Shown in pieces: positions 44,358 to 53,105 of a DNA stretch of 64,000 nucleotides. A program made the translations under genes and the position numbers. The DNA comes from Vibrio porteresiae DSM 19223 (lineage in GTDB: Bacteria > Pseudomonadota > Gammaproteobacteria > Enterobacterales > Vibrionaceae): contig NZ_AP024896.1 of assembly GCF_024347055.1 (NCBI RefSeq), positions 1,798,001 to 1,862,000 on the forward strand, read 5' to 3'. Each line of letters opens with the position of its first letter. The first letter of the stretch is position 1. The notes under the pieces were generated by a model, which worked only from the letters and a program-made list of their open reading frames with translations, searched no databases and was not told where the DNA came from.

Positions 44358-45467
44358 TTATGGCTCATAATAAAACTCATCAATATAAATTATTGGTTTC
44401 ATTTCGTTAGCTAGCTTTACTGCTTCATTCTTTATACTAGACTCTTCCTCACTTGATATCTTAGCTAAACTATTTCCTTCTAACATTGAATTATAATAAT
44501 CAACGGAATCATCGATATCGCCAATATCAGTCACATAAAATGGTCCTTGAAGTGATTTGGAATTTTTAATAATTTCACGAACACAGTCAGATAAAATAAT
44601 ATTCTTAATGTACTTTCTTTCTTGATTATTTTCATACAACTTATCATTTATACTAAGCATAGATATCCAAACACCACCAGATACATTTAAATACTCTAAA
44701 CTAGAACGATAGAAAGAATAATCTAACATGTCAAACTCAAGATTAGCATTCATTAATCTAGCCACTGGAGGATAATAATTTCTTATCATAAGATCATACA
44801 ATGATTTTCGTATATCTAACGTCAAACTTGTATTATAGGAAATATATTTATATAAAGGGTAGAAATAACTATCATCTGCATTTCTCAATGCCAAGTCTAA
44901 TGTATCTATATAACGAGCCCCATTTAATATGGCTAGATGATACTCGGCTTTAACATCCCCCTCCTTAGCTCTTTTTTCCAAAATAGTCCGCGCGTACTTA
45001 CCCCATTTTTCGTTACAATAGCCATGAAGATATGAGTCACAATCCTGTGAACTAACATCTAATCTAAGAGCAGCATAAGGATTCCCAAGGAGAGCCGATT
45101 CTTTAAACAGCTTCGCCATTTTAGATCCTGAAAATACACTTCCGCCAGAAATAGAAGCCAACCAATACATAGCATCCGGATTTTTTTCTTTCACTAATTT
45201 CTCTAATAATGGGATTGCGATATCCCAACGCTTTCTCTGTATCGCTAAAACTGGCTCATACAAAACATCACTTGGCTTATAGGAACTAGAAGCATAATAA
45301 TCGACTGTCTTGTTTTTATTATTATCGATAAAATTAAGTATTACGCTTTCGTCACTTTTAAAAGGTTCTTTTTTCTTTTCACTTTTACAACCAGCCAAAG
45401 ATATCATGGTACATGTTATTGTTATGATGAGAACGAACCATCTTTTTTTTCTATTTAAATAAGCCAT
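44358..45467 (-). CDS. Sel1-repeat lipoprotein, candidate T6SS immunity protein
   Basis: 369 residues with a type II signal peptide: basic N-terminus, hydrophobic core ~10-23, lipobox LAGC with lipidated Cys27 followed by Lys-Ser, predicting outer-membrane sorting. The mature part has Sel1/TPR-like helical repeats (IPLLEKLVKEKNPDAMYWLA, KESALLGNPYAALRL). Its start overlaps the cargo gene's end by 13 bases, the classic arrangement for effector-immunity pairs, so neutralisation of the cargo in the periplasm is inferred. A+T-rich like the cargo gene. No homologue recognised. Confidence 0.7.
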   Translation of the reverse strand: MAYLNRKKRWFVLIITITCTMISLAGCKSEKKKEPFKSDESVILNFIDNNKNKTVDYYASSSYKPSDVLYEPVLAIQRKRWDIAIPLLEKLVKEKNPDAMYWLASISGGSVFSGSKMAKLFKESALLGNPYAALRLDVSSQDCDSYLHGYCNEKWGKYARTILEKRAKEGDVKAEYHLAILNGARYIDTLDLALRNADDSYFYPLYKYISYNTSLTLDIRKSLYDLMIRNYYPPVARLMNANLEFDMLDYSFYRSSLEYLNVSGGVWISMLSINDKLYENNQERKYIKNIILSDCVREIIKNSKSLQGPFYVTDIGDIDDSVDYYNSMLEGNSLAKISSEEESSIKNEAVKLANEMKPIIYIDEFYYEP

Positions 45468-48400
45468 TTTTTATTTATCCATTTTTCATTTTTAATTTTA
45501 TCTAATAGTTCACACCTAGATAACTTGTCTTCATCAGTATCTCTAGAAGATTCCTTGCCAATTACTATCACTTCATTGTAATTTATTTTACTCTCTAGGT
45601 TATATCCACTAAAAATGAAATCAATAAAATTACAATCGCCTTTATAATATAAGTCTATATTTTTAGAAAGAGTACCACATACTGTATTATATTTTAAACG
45701 CAAATCTCTAAGATCACCTGCAAGATAATCTCGAATATCCAACATGTTTTTCTTTAAAGCAGGATTAATAATAATGGAAGATTTCAGATAATCAATGGCA
45801 TATTTTTCAATTTTATTTAACATAGCTACAACTCTAGATATTTTTATCCAGCCTTTGTATATATTATACCATCTTACATAAGTAATATTACTAAGGTTAC
45901 CATCCCCACCAATCAGACTCATCGTGATTTCATACTGCTGATAGGTGTTTATTTCATCTTGTCCTGATTTATCTTTGATCCATCCTAATACTTTCACTAT
46001 TGCGTCGAGCTTCTCAACTAATCGTTTCGCATTTTCAATGGTTAATGCAGAAAGACCATCCACATCAGACAAACAATCCAATAACTTAGCTAACACCTCT
46101 GGTGATAGCTGCTGCACCCACATTTGCGTACTTTTTTGATTCTCTTTATCGATGATATTGCTTGCTAACATCGGACCATAGTCTTCCTTCAAATTTTCAT
46201 AAGTCATATGATCCAAAAACTTAACGGGCAATAATAAAACCTCTCCAACACTCAAGCCCAAAAACAGCGCACTGGTTAATAGGTTATTTAAGTCTTTAAG
46301 TTGTGGGGTATTTTTATTCACTAAGGTACTGTTATACTCACCGACACTACTTAGTGATTCAAATCCATTTTGGTAGTAAACATTTAGAATGTGTTTAAAA
46401 AGCCTATCAATGCTCAGATAATCTAATTCGATTGCTATCTTTCCTGATGCGCCAGGCCCGGTAACCCATGTAGCAGCAACGATCATATAAATCGCACCAT
46501 TGTGAAGTGTTATACGAAACTCAGCAGATAATCCAGCTCCATAGCTTACCGCTGCTTGAGCGGACAACTTACCCAAGCGCATGATTTTATCCTTAATCTC
46601 ATATCCATTGAAACTCACTTGAGGAGGCTGCCAATATATCTCTCCCTCAATCATTCCTCCAGTTTCAACACCAGCAAACATATCAACTTTAAAGTCGGCA
46701 TCCACTGCTACTAGATTTGTATTTTTGCTACTATTAGGCACATTGATACGGGTTCTTTCGTATTTTTTGAATTTGGGTTCAGCCCCATCTTCCGAAACAT
46801 AATCACTTTCAGAATAGGCACTACCTCTCACGCCAATTTTGCCATCCGCTGTATCAGCAAAACCAAACTGAACATTCCTTGATACAGCAATACTTGCAGC
46901 TGCAGTTGCGTAAATTACTGCAGATAGATGAAAGAAAAAGTAACCTAACGAATACTTCTCAGGCTTATTACTGTCTGTTGTATTGTAATATAGAGAAAAC
47001 TCTTGTCCGTTATTGTCTGTATTACTTTGTTTATATTTTTGTATAGGATACCAAGCATCAAATCGCATTTGACTATGAAAGAGATCAAATGACATGTTCA
47101 TTTGACCAGAAAATTCCATATTACTATTCGGTTCAAAACTTTTAAATTTGCTCAGCGGAACATTTAAATTTTCTTGAGAACTGGCCGTAAAACGCAGTAG
47201 CTGTGCTGATGCATCAACAACATATTGAGAATCAATTTTATTAGGACCTAGCCCATCTTCCCAATGGTAGTTATTCGACCAAAAAGCACTATCAACAATT
47301 TCTTTTTTATTAGTAAGGTTATACGGATTTAATAAAAACTTACCACCAATAACATTTTCTTTCATCGATTTTAAGGAAGCGCTTGAAAAGTCTGACTTTA
47401 TTACCTTAATGGCACTTGTTAGATTTGTTAATGCTTGCTTACCTTTTAATGATGAATTACCCGATAACTTACTAACTACTGAAACATTTTTTGTAATTTC
47501 TTTTACATGCCCTTTTGCACTAATTAAATCAGTATCACTTTCTGGTAAATACCAACCTGGACCACGAACCCAACCTAATGTTCCTTCTGACATTAGGACA
47601 CATTCGATGACTCTTATAAAATCATTACCTTTTTTAATCGCAGACTCTTGCTTTTTCTTTGCTATATAATCTGAATCATCCCAAATAACAACAAATGATC
47701 TTTTGGGTTCAATGAAATCATTCAAAAATTTTATATTCTGATTTTTATTAGCTCGTTCCTCAGCTAGTTTCTTTATTCTTTTAATTCTCTCTTGGGCAAT
47801 CTTTTTCACCCAAAGTAAACCAGAAAATATCTTAGGTAGTGGAAACTTCCCATTATTAGAATTTTTATTTGAATTGTCTCCTAGCAAGCTTTTAATATCA
47901 GAATTCCATTTAATAAATGTAGCATCAATAACCTTAATTAAGGCTATTGAAGGATAATAGGCCCATTTATCTGCACCAGTTTCCTGTAGCATCCGATCTA
48001 AAGCATCTTCATCCGTAAGAGTAATACGACCACTAAGATCTCGTTTACTTATTTTGGAGAAATCCACGCTGATATCATTAAAGAGTTTATCAATTAGACT
48101 CTCAGCTTCTGCAATTTCTATCGGTAATCCAGACCCTTTTGCCCCCTCTTCTCGCCAATCATCAAATTCCTGCCTGAAAGTTTTAGGTCCTCGAAGATCA
48201 TCGTTACTACCTTCTAATTCATCATAGGTTAAGCATTGTTCTTTTATTACAAAACCATGAGTATTTAGTGACTTTAACTTTTCTTTAAACTCTTTATCCC
48301 GATTATCTGGTAGCGAAGTGAATATTAGATCATTAAAATCTTTAATTTTTCTATCCGCTTCACGATGGGAAGACAATGATATTGCATCATCAGTAAAAGA

Positions 48401-49375
48401 TTCAAAGTAAATTTTATTATTAATTTTACTTTGAATTATGTATTTAAATAAAGACTCAATTTCTTTTTCAGTATTACTGGTGTAATACTTTCTATCCTTA
48501 TCATATACGTAATAAGAACCATCATCTGTCTCTATTCTTGCAGCATTCTTTTGTGCTTTATCTTCAAAAGATTTTATTTTTCTTTCTAAGTCATTAATTA
48601 ACTTATCTTTTATTCTCTGTCTTGCTTTTTCTTTATTTTTTTCAAGTTTCGCCGTTTTTTTTACGTGTTCGATTGCAGAAGAGCCACCATACGCTAATCC
48701 CCAATAACTAGGATTATTCGTTAATTCAATTTGTAGCTCATACTTTTCTAGTTGTTCATGATATAGAAATGCAAAATCATCTTGACTTAGCTCTTGTTCA
48801 GACAAGTTCTCTAAGAAACCATCTTTTTTTTGATAAGCTCCTGATTGTATTGTCTTTAATGCAATAACAAGGTAATCATATCGATCCCGTTCGTTACTAT
48901 CTAAAAATCTACCATGTGGAGAAGTATAAAAGTTCGCAAATACTCCTAAATCATTAAGATCTTGAAGCGTTTTCTCACTGTCATTTGGATGTATCGCACT
49001 AACAAGAGTTTTCTGTTCCTGCAATATGGCTGTTTGAGCGGCTTTGGTTATTGCGTAGTAGCTTTTTTTCCCTGTTTTAGGATGTGCTGGAACATAGAGA
49101 ATATCAACATAGTCAGGAGAAGAACTACACAGATCATTCCCTGAGGCACAGTCAGATGGAGGGCTAGGAAGGTCCGTGGTCGCACCATCTTTTATTGGCT
49201 GATTTGGACTACCGCCAGGAACATTAATCTCATTTCCTGTATAAATTAAATCGATATTTTTAATTTGCTCAGAATTAAGTTCTTTTAACTCGTCAACGGT
49301 AACATTAAATTTCTGTGCTAATAATGAAAGGCAGTCACCTTTCTCAATAGTATACTTCTTATATTCACTAGCCAT
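45455..49375 (-). CDS. Large LysM-domain T6SS cargo/effector of unknown activity
   Basis: 1306 residues. A LysM domain (~6-50: YTIEKGDCLSLLAQKF ... GNEINVPG) and a Pro/Ser-rich linker precede a long, Lys/Glu-rich helical region (~75-600), a mixed region (~600-1000) with small-residue hydrophobic segments (YATAAASIAVS, and LLTSALFLGLSVGEVLLLPV near 1060) and a helical C-terminus. I see no PAAR, Rhs, lipase, nuclease or amidase motif, and no MIX motif. Position directly after vgrG and a DUF4123 adaptor (2 bases away) strongly implies a cargo effector loaded on VgrG; it occupies the slot of VasX in V. cholerae but is longer and not obviously homologous. Membrane or cell-wall targeting is inferred from LysM, the hydrophobic segments and a lipoprotein partner. 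Markedly AT-rich (row from 48601: 16 G+C of 60). Confidence 0.75.
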   Translation of the reverse strand: MASEYKKYTIEKGDCLSLLAQKFNVTVDELKELNSEQIKNIDLIYTGNEINVPGGSPNQPIKDGATTDLPSPPSDCASGNDLCSSSPDYVDILYVPAHPKTGKKSYYAITKAAQTAILQEQKTLVSAIHPNDSEKTLQDLNDLGVFANFYTSPHGRFLDSNERDRYDYLVIALKTIQSGAYQKKDGFLENLSEQELSQDDFAFLYHEQLEKYELQIELTNNPSYWGLAYGGSSAIEHVKKTAKLEKNKEKARQRIKDKLINDLERKIKSFEDKAQKNAARIETDDGSYYVYDKDRKYYTSNTEKEIESLFKYIIQSKINNKIYFESFTDDAISLSSHREADRKIKDFNDLIFTSLPDNRDKEFKEKLKSLNTHGFVIKEQCLTYDELEGSNDDLRGPKTFRQEFDDWREEGAKGSGLPIEIAEAESLIDKLFNDISVDFSKISKRDLSGRITLTDEDALDRMLQETGADKWAYYPSIALIKVIDATFIKWNSDIKSLLGDNSNKNSNNGKFPLPKIFSGLLWVKKIAQERIKRIKKLAEERANKNQNIKFLNDFIEPKRSFVVIWDDSDYIAKKKQESAIKKGNDFIRVIECVLMSEGTLGWVRGPGWYLPESDTDLISAKGHVKEITKNVSVVSKLSGNSSLKGKQALTNLTSAIKVIKSDFSSASLKSMKENVIGGKFLLNPYNLTNKKEIVDSAFWSNNYHWEDGLGPNKIDSQYVVDASAQLLRFTASSQENLNVPLSKFKSFEPNSNMEFSGQMNMSFDLFHSQMRFDAWYPIQKYKQSNTDNNGQEFSLYYNTTDSNKPEKYSLGYFFFHLSAVIYATAAASIAVSRNVQFGFADTADGKIGVRGSAYSESDYVSEDGAEPKFKKYERTRINVPNSSKNTNLVAVDADFKVDMFAGVETGGMIEGEIYWQPPQVSFNGYEIKDKIMRLGKLSAQAAVSYGAGLSAEFRITLHNGAIYMIVAATWVTGPGASGKIAIELDYLSIDRLFKHILNVYYQNGFESLSSVGEYNSTLVNKNTPQLKDLNNLLTSALFLGLSVGEVLLLPVKFLDHMTYENLKEDYGPMLASNIIDKENQKSTQMWVQQLSPEVLAKLLDCLSDVDGLSALTIENAKRLVEKLDAIVKVLGWIKDKSGQDEINTYQQYEITMSLIGGDGNLSNITYVRWYNIYKGWIKISRVVAMLNKIEKYAIDYLKSSIIINPALKKNMLDIRDYLAGDLRDLRLKYNTVCGTLSKNIDLYYKGDCNFIDFIFSGYNLESKINYNEVIVIGKESSRDTDEDKLSRCELLDKIKNEKWINKKWLI

Positions 49376-49377
49376 AA

Positions 49378-49926
49378 TTATATTAATTCCTTACCAAAGT
49401 TTGACGTTAATTTATAAGGTAATTTTATTTTTTTGTTTATATTATTTTCTTTTCGTTTTATTGTTTTAACAATCAGGTTACTATCTATCCAGCTTAGGGC
49501 ATCAAACGGTCCCAATATCGTATTAACATCCTCATCACTAATGCCACTCTCAACAATTTCCCAAGTAGGTTCAGCATAAAACCGAAAAAACAGTGGTGCA
49601 TCATCAATAATGACATAGTGCAGAGCTTGGAAATGTTGAATTAAGACCTCTTCTTCACAGCTATGACGTACCGAGAATAGGACACAACTTGTTCTGAAAT
49701 CAGAATTTTGCTGTAACAACGTCTCAAACTCTCTTACCGCTGTATACTTAATCGCAACGGGACCAATCTCATTTAAATGTTCAAAAGGAGTACCTTTAAA
49801 CAATTGAACAACTTCCACATTAGGAATGTGTAGATAGGCCAATTTTTCTATATCTGGCACTCTTACCTTATCAACAACCAACCATTGCTGACCTTGAGCT
49901 GTTTTCATTTGACTAAATAAGCTCAT
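49378..49926 (-). CDS. DUF4123 T6SS adaptor (Tap/TEC, VasW position)
   Basis: 182-residue soluble adaptor that in characterised systems (Tap-1/TEC, V. cholerae VasW) links a specific effector to its VgrG. DUF4123-type features: the N-terminal QWLVVDKVRVPDIEKLAYL, VLFSVRHSCEEEVLIQHF and a terminal RFYAEPTWEIVESG segment. The start overlaps the vgrG stop by 4 bp (ATGA), and the stop is 2 bases before the cargo ATG. The last ~30 residues are Lys/Asn/Ile-rich and encoded by extremely AT-rich DNA (row from 49381: 11 G+C of 60), suggesting the adaptor travelled with the cargo. Confidence 0.88.
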   Translation of the reverse strand: MSLFSQMKTAQGQQWLVVDKVRVPDIEKLAYLHIPNVEVVQLFKGTPFEHLNEIGPVAIKYTAVREFETLLQQNSDFRTSCVLFSVRHSCEEEVLIQHFQALHYVIIDDAPLFFRFYAEPTWEIVESGISDEDVNTILGPFDALSWIDSNLIVKTIKRKENNINKKIKLPYKLTSNFGKELI

Positions 49927-52082
49927 GCATCCTCCTCAGAATGAATACATTTGCAATCAGTACGTAAACAGCTCCCATCAGCCTGTTTTTGACACATTTT
50001 TGCCAATGGTACATTAGCAGCTGAAATTTGTTCTAGGGCTTCAACACTAATTAATGCGGGATTCGCTAGCGTATAGAGTTTTGGATCGGCAGGTGTTAAT
50101 GCCACCACACTCTCCGCCTCGGTGGCTACCAGTGCCACCGCTTCTGCGATTGACGTAGGTAGTTTGGCGGTTAATCCTGCGTAGCCTGACCCTGCGCCCG
50201 CGCTACCGCCGGAGTTCAGATTAATTGCTGACCCCACAACGGTGACGCCGGAGGCGTCTAATTTGATAAAACTGCCTGATGCCGAGATGGTAAGTTCATC
50301 ACCACCGTCGAGTACTATTTTGTTGCCCGCTTTTAGATGCACTTCACTACCAGAGTCGATGATGGTCTTATCGCCCACCTTCTGCTGTATTGAGCCATCG
50401 GCATAAATACTGTTATTTTTAGTGATGTTAGTGCGTGATTCGCCTTTGATCGTCAGGTGTTGGTTATTTTTGACCTTAGTAATGACATCGTTGTCGACGG
50501 TGAGATGTTTGTCATGGTTGATGACTTGGCTATGGTCGTTTTCTACCAAAGCTTCGTAGTCTTTCTGCGCATGAACAAAAATCTTCTCACTACCTGATTG
50601 GTCTTCAAAACTCACTTCGTTGTAACCTTCCCCTTGGTGGGTTTCGGTGCGCAATACGGTTTTAGTTTTGTTGTCAGGTAGTGTGTATGGATGCGTATTG
50701 GTGGCATGATAGGTTCTGCCAGTAATGATTGGCTGGTCTGGGTCACCATTAAGGAATGACACAATCACTTCATGACCAATACGAGGGATCGCCAGCGTGC
50801 CATATTGTGGGCCAGCCCAACCTTGCGACACTCGCACCCAACACGAACTCTGCTCGTTTGCATTGGAATAGCGGTCCCATGGAAAGTGCACTTTTACCCG
50901 GCCAAATTCATCACAGAAGATCTCTTCCCCTTCTGGCCCCACGACAAACGCCATCATCGGGCCATCCACTTGGGGTTTTGGCTGCGGTGTCGCGCGCCAT
51001 GTAAACGTCGATGGAATCGCTTTAAATTGGTTCACATAAGTAGTTGAGCCGCTACCGCCCTCTTCTTCCACTGCTTGCGGCTGTTTGCCTTGATGCTGAA
51101 TCAGCACAGTGACATAACTTTGATTCATCGCCTCGTTAAGGTGGTCTGAGAGAGTAAATAGATACCCAGCACGCATCAGTTGCTGATTACTCTTACCAAT
51201 CACTATTTGAGCGTTGCGGCGCAGGTACTCTTGGCGAATTTGGGTAAATGCTTTCCCACTTACATCATCTTTAAAACGTCCTGGCGCATCAAAGTGTTCA
51301 TAATCGGCCAGTTGGTAATCCATTGAGATGCCTTGAGCACTTTGAGCAAAGGAATACGCCGGCTTTTTGAAGCTGTAATCCTGCATGGCCGTGGTGGCGA
51401 CTTCGCTTTGGGTGTGCGCGGCAAATTGCCAAATATAAGGCGTGTCATTAACACCACCAGCTAGCGTGTTGTAAGGAATGGCATCGGTAATAGACGGTAA
51501 ACTTGACGTTGCATCGGTAAACAATACGGTATGTTTGCCCTCTTCATGGACAAAGCTATACACCAGCCCCTCTTCAGCAGCGAGACGGTGGAGAAATGCG
51601 AGATCCGTTTCTCGGTATTGCACACAAAACTCACGTTGAGCGCATTCACGCTGCACATCAAACGCATAGTCGGTGATGTTCATTTCTTGCAGCAAGGTAG
51701 AAATGATTTCAGGAACGGTTTTTAGTTGGAACAGGCGGCTATTTTGGCGCAGAGATAATCGCTCCAGCGCTGGGACTAAGGTAATTTCGTAAAAGGTGTA
51801 GTTATGGCCAATATCGCCTTGGCTGAATTTACGCACCACACCGTTGATGCGCTGTACCAACACATCGTCACGGTACATGGTTAACTCAGCGACATGATCA
51901 ACAACCAAATCGGGAGTGATGTCTGACTTGCGGCTCGCCAATTCCACACGGTATTGAAAGCCGTAGCAAGGTTTGCCCTTAAACATACTGTCCGATAACG
52001 ACTCTTGTCCTTCGAAACCACGAACAACCAGAGTGTCGTCCTCTAACCCATTAATTGTTATTGAATAACCTAGCCTAGCCAT
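49923..52082 (-). CDS. vgrG: T6SS spike protein VgrG
   Basis: 719-residue trimeric spike protein capping the Hcp tube. gp27-like head (~1-370), OB/gp5 domain with the hallmark EFGRVKVHFPWDRY and SQGWAGPQYGTLAIPRIGHEVIVSFLNGDPDQPIITGR (~405-480), then the beta-helical needle (~500-620, V.K..Q.LTI-type repeats). There is no actin-crosslinking or other large enzymatic extension. The ~100-residue tail ends in a Cys cluster (C697, C705, C710, C712, plus H714) that could bind metal and presumably docks the DUF4123 adaptor. Resembles V. cholerae VgrG-2 in length and place. Normal base composition, unlike the cargo. Confidence 0.96.
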   Translation of the reverse strand: MARLGYSITINGLEDDTLVVRGFEGQESLSDSMFKGKPCYGFQYRVELASRKSDITPDLVVDHVAELTMYRDDVLVQRINGVVRKFSQGDIGHNYTFYEITLVPALERLSLRQNSRLFQLKTVPEIISTLLQEMNITDYAFDVQRECAQREFCVQYRETDLAFLHRLAAEEGLVYSFVHEEGKHTVLFTDATSSLPSITDAIPYNTLAGGVNDTPYIWQFAAHTQSEVATTAMQDYSFKKPAYSFAQSAQGISMDYQLADYEHFDAPGRFKDDVSGKAFTQIRQEYLRRNAQIVIGKSNQQLMRAGYLFTLSDHLNEAMNQSYVTVLIQHQGKQPQAVEEEGGSGSTTYVNQFKAIPSTFTWRATPQPKPQVDGPMMAFVVGPEGEEIFCDEFGRVKVHFPWDRYSNANEQSSCWVRVSQGWAGPQYGTLAIPRIGHEVIVSFLNGDPDQPIITGRTYHATNTHPYTLPDNKTKTVLRTETHQGEGYNEVSFEDQSGSEKIFVHAQKDYEALVENDHSQVINHDKHLTVDNDVITKVKNNQHLTIKGESRTNITKNNSIYADGSIQQKVGDKTIIDSGSEVHLKAGNKIVLDGGDELTISASGSFIKLDASGVTVVGSAINLNSGGSAGAGSGYAGLTAKLPTSIAEAVALVATEAESVVALTPADPKLYTLANPALISVEALEQISAANVPLAKMCQKQADGSCLRTDCKCIHSEEDA

Positions 52083-52112
52083 CCTGTTTTCCTTTATTTT
52101 TATAAACAGTAA

Positions 52113-52186
52113 AACCTTAAGCGCAAAACACCACTACGATGCCCTGTGCTTAAGGTTCAAATGTCGCCCACTCTTTGAGTGGGCGA
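52113..52186 (-). repeat. Tandem hairpins between hcp and vgrG
   Basis: Stem 1: AACCTTAAGC (52113-52122) with GCTTAAGGTT (52148-52157). Stem 2: TCGCCCACTC (52164-52173) with GAGTGGGCGA (52177-52186), 3-base loop. Neither has a T-run on the minus strand, so they look like mRNA-stabilising or attenuating structures rather than full terminators. Confidence 0.65.
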
Positions 52187-52207
52187 TAGGTCGATTCGCG
52201 CAGTAAA

Positions 52208-52726
52208 TTACGCTTCGACAGGCTTACGCCAGTCGTCAGAACCTGAAGTACCAGCATTAACGTGATCCCAAGTGATCTTACGGTAAGTTAATGAAACAGT
52301 AAGATTTTGAGTGAAATCAGATTTTGCTGGATCTTGGCAGTGTGGCATTTCACATTGAATGTCCACGATTGACGCGTTTTCTAGAGTCGTAGTGAAGAAG
52401 TTCTCTTGTTTACCTTCAACTGAAGTGCGGTACCATTTCAGCGTAACAGAAGACATTTTTTCGCCAGAAGCTAGCGCGTTGTACAGTAGTGGAACAGCTT
52501 TGTTTAAAGACACTGTGAATTTAAATGGCTTATGAACACGCTGACCAGAAGGCTGACCAGATTGAGGATCGGTTGGTACGGTAACGATGTGGTCGAATTG
52601 CTGAACTAGCATTTCGTCTTCATGACCTTCAACAAATGAGTCACCGATAGAATCTGCTGTGCACGCACCAGCAGTAATAAGACCCTGAGTTTGACCTTCG
52701 ATAGAGATATAACATGGAGTTGGCAT
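52208..52726 (-). CDS. hcp: T6SS tube protein Hcp
   Basis: 172-residue hexameric tube protein, essentially the V. cholerae Hcp sequence from MPTPCYISIEGQTQGLI through DPQSGQPSGQRVHKPFKF and CEMPHCQDPAKSDFTQN to the SGSDDWRKPVEA end. Start at 52726 with AAAGGAA upstream; a longer in-frame start (52801) would run into the promoter. As in V. cholerae, where two identical hcp genes exist, this auxiliary-cluster copy probably supplies the main tube protein. Driven by the sigma-54 promoter ~60 bases upstream. Confidence 0.97.
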   Translation of the reverse strand: MPTPCYISIEGQTQGLITAGACTADSIGDSFVEGHEDEMLVQQFDHIVTVPTDPQSGQPSGQRVHKPFKFTVSLNKAVPLLYNALASGEKMSSVTLKWYRTSVEGKQENFFTTTLENASIVDIQCEMPHCQDPAKSDFTQNLTVSLTYRKITWDHVNAGTSGSDDWRKPVEA

Positions 52727-52784
52727 TGCAAATTCCTTTCTAAAAACATGTGTGATGCGCTCAGCGCGTTGTCGTAAAAGAAAG

Positions 52785-52800
52785 AGCAAGGTCGATGCCA
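52785..52800 (-). promoter_or_regulatory. Sigma-54 promoter of the hcp-vgrG operon
   Basis: On the minus strand TGGCATCGACCTTGCT matches the -24/-12 consensus TGGCAC-N5-TTGCW with one mismatch and exact GG-GC spacing. It places the transcript start near 52775, about 50 bases before the hcp ATG. V. cholerae hcp/vgrG auxiliary operons are known to need RpoN and the activator VasH. Confidence 0.85.
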
Positions 52801-52873
52801 AGATAACAGGTCATACAAATCATATAGTTATAATTACTTAGCCATTATTAAAGCAATAAGCTGCCTATGTTCG

Positions 52874-52887
52874 AGCAAGATCTTGCT
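52874..52887. promoter_or_regulatory. Palindrome, candidate enhancer (VasH) site
   Basis: AGCAAGATCTTGCT is a perfect 14-bp palindrome centred about 105 bases upstream of the predicted sigma-54 start site, the usual distance for an enhancer-binding protein. Assignment to VasH is inference. Confidence 0.5.
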
Positions 52888-53105
52888 TGCTGGGCAAAGA
52901 TCGTTCAACGAGGGAAAAGCGATTCTGTGATCCTGCTTCAAACGGCCATTTTCCCGCTTTCATCTTAATGTTTTCGCCATATCACACCTTAGATTTGGCG
53001 AGTTCTTCAATGCTGTTTGGCCACTAAAGTGATTCAATAACCTGTATTACTCATTAATCGTGTATCCATAAACTTTAAGATAATTTGGATATAGGAGGTT
53101 CATAG

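Noticed and set aside
45455..49375. Cargo protein as an Rhs, PAAR or MIX effector
   Set aside because: No YD repeats, no PAAR domain and no MIX motif seen; only LysM is recognisable.
52113..52186. Full terminator between hcp and vgrG
   Set aside because: Stems lack a following T-run on the transcribed strand, and vgrG has no obvious promoter of its own in the 125-base spacer.
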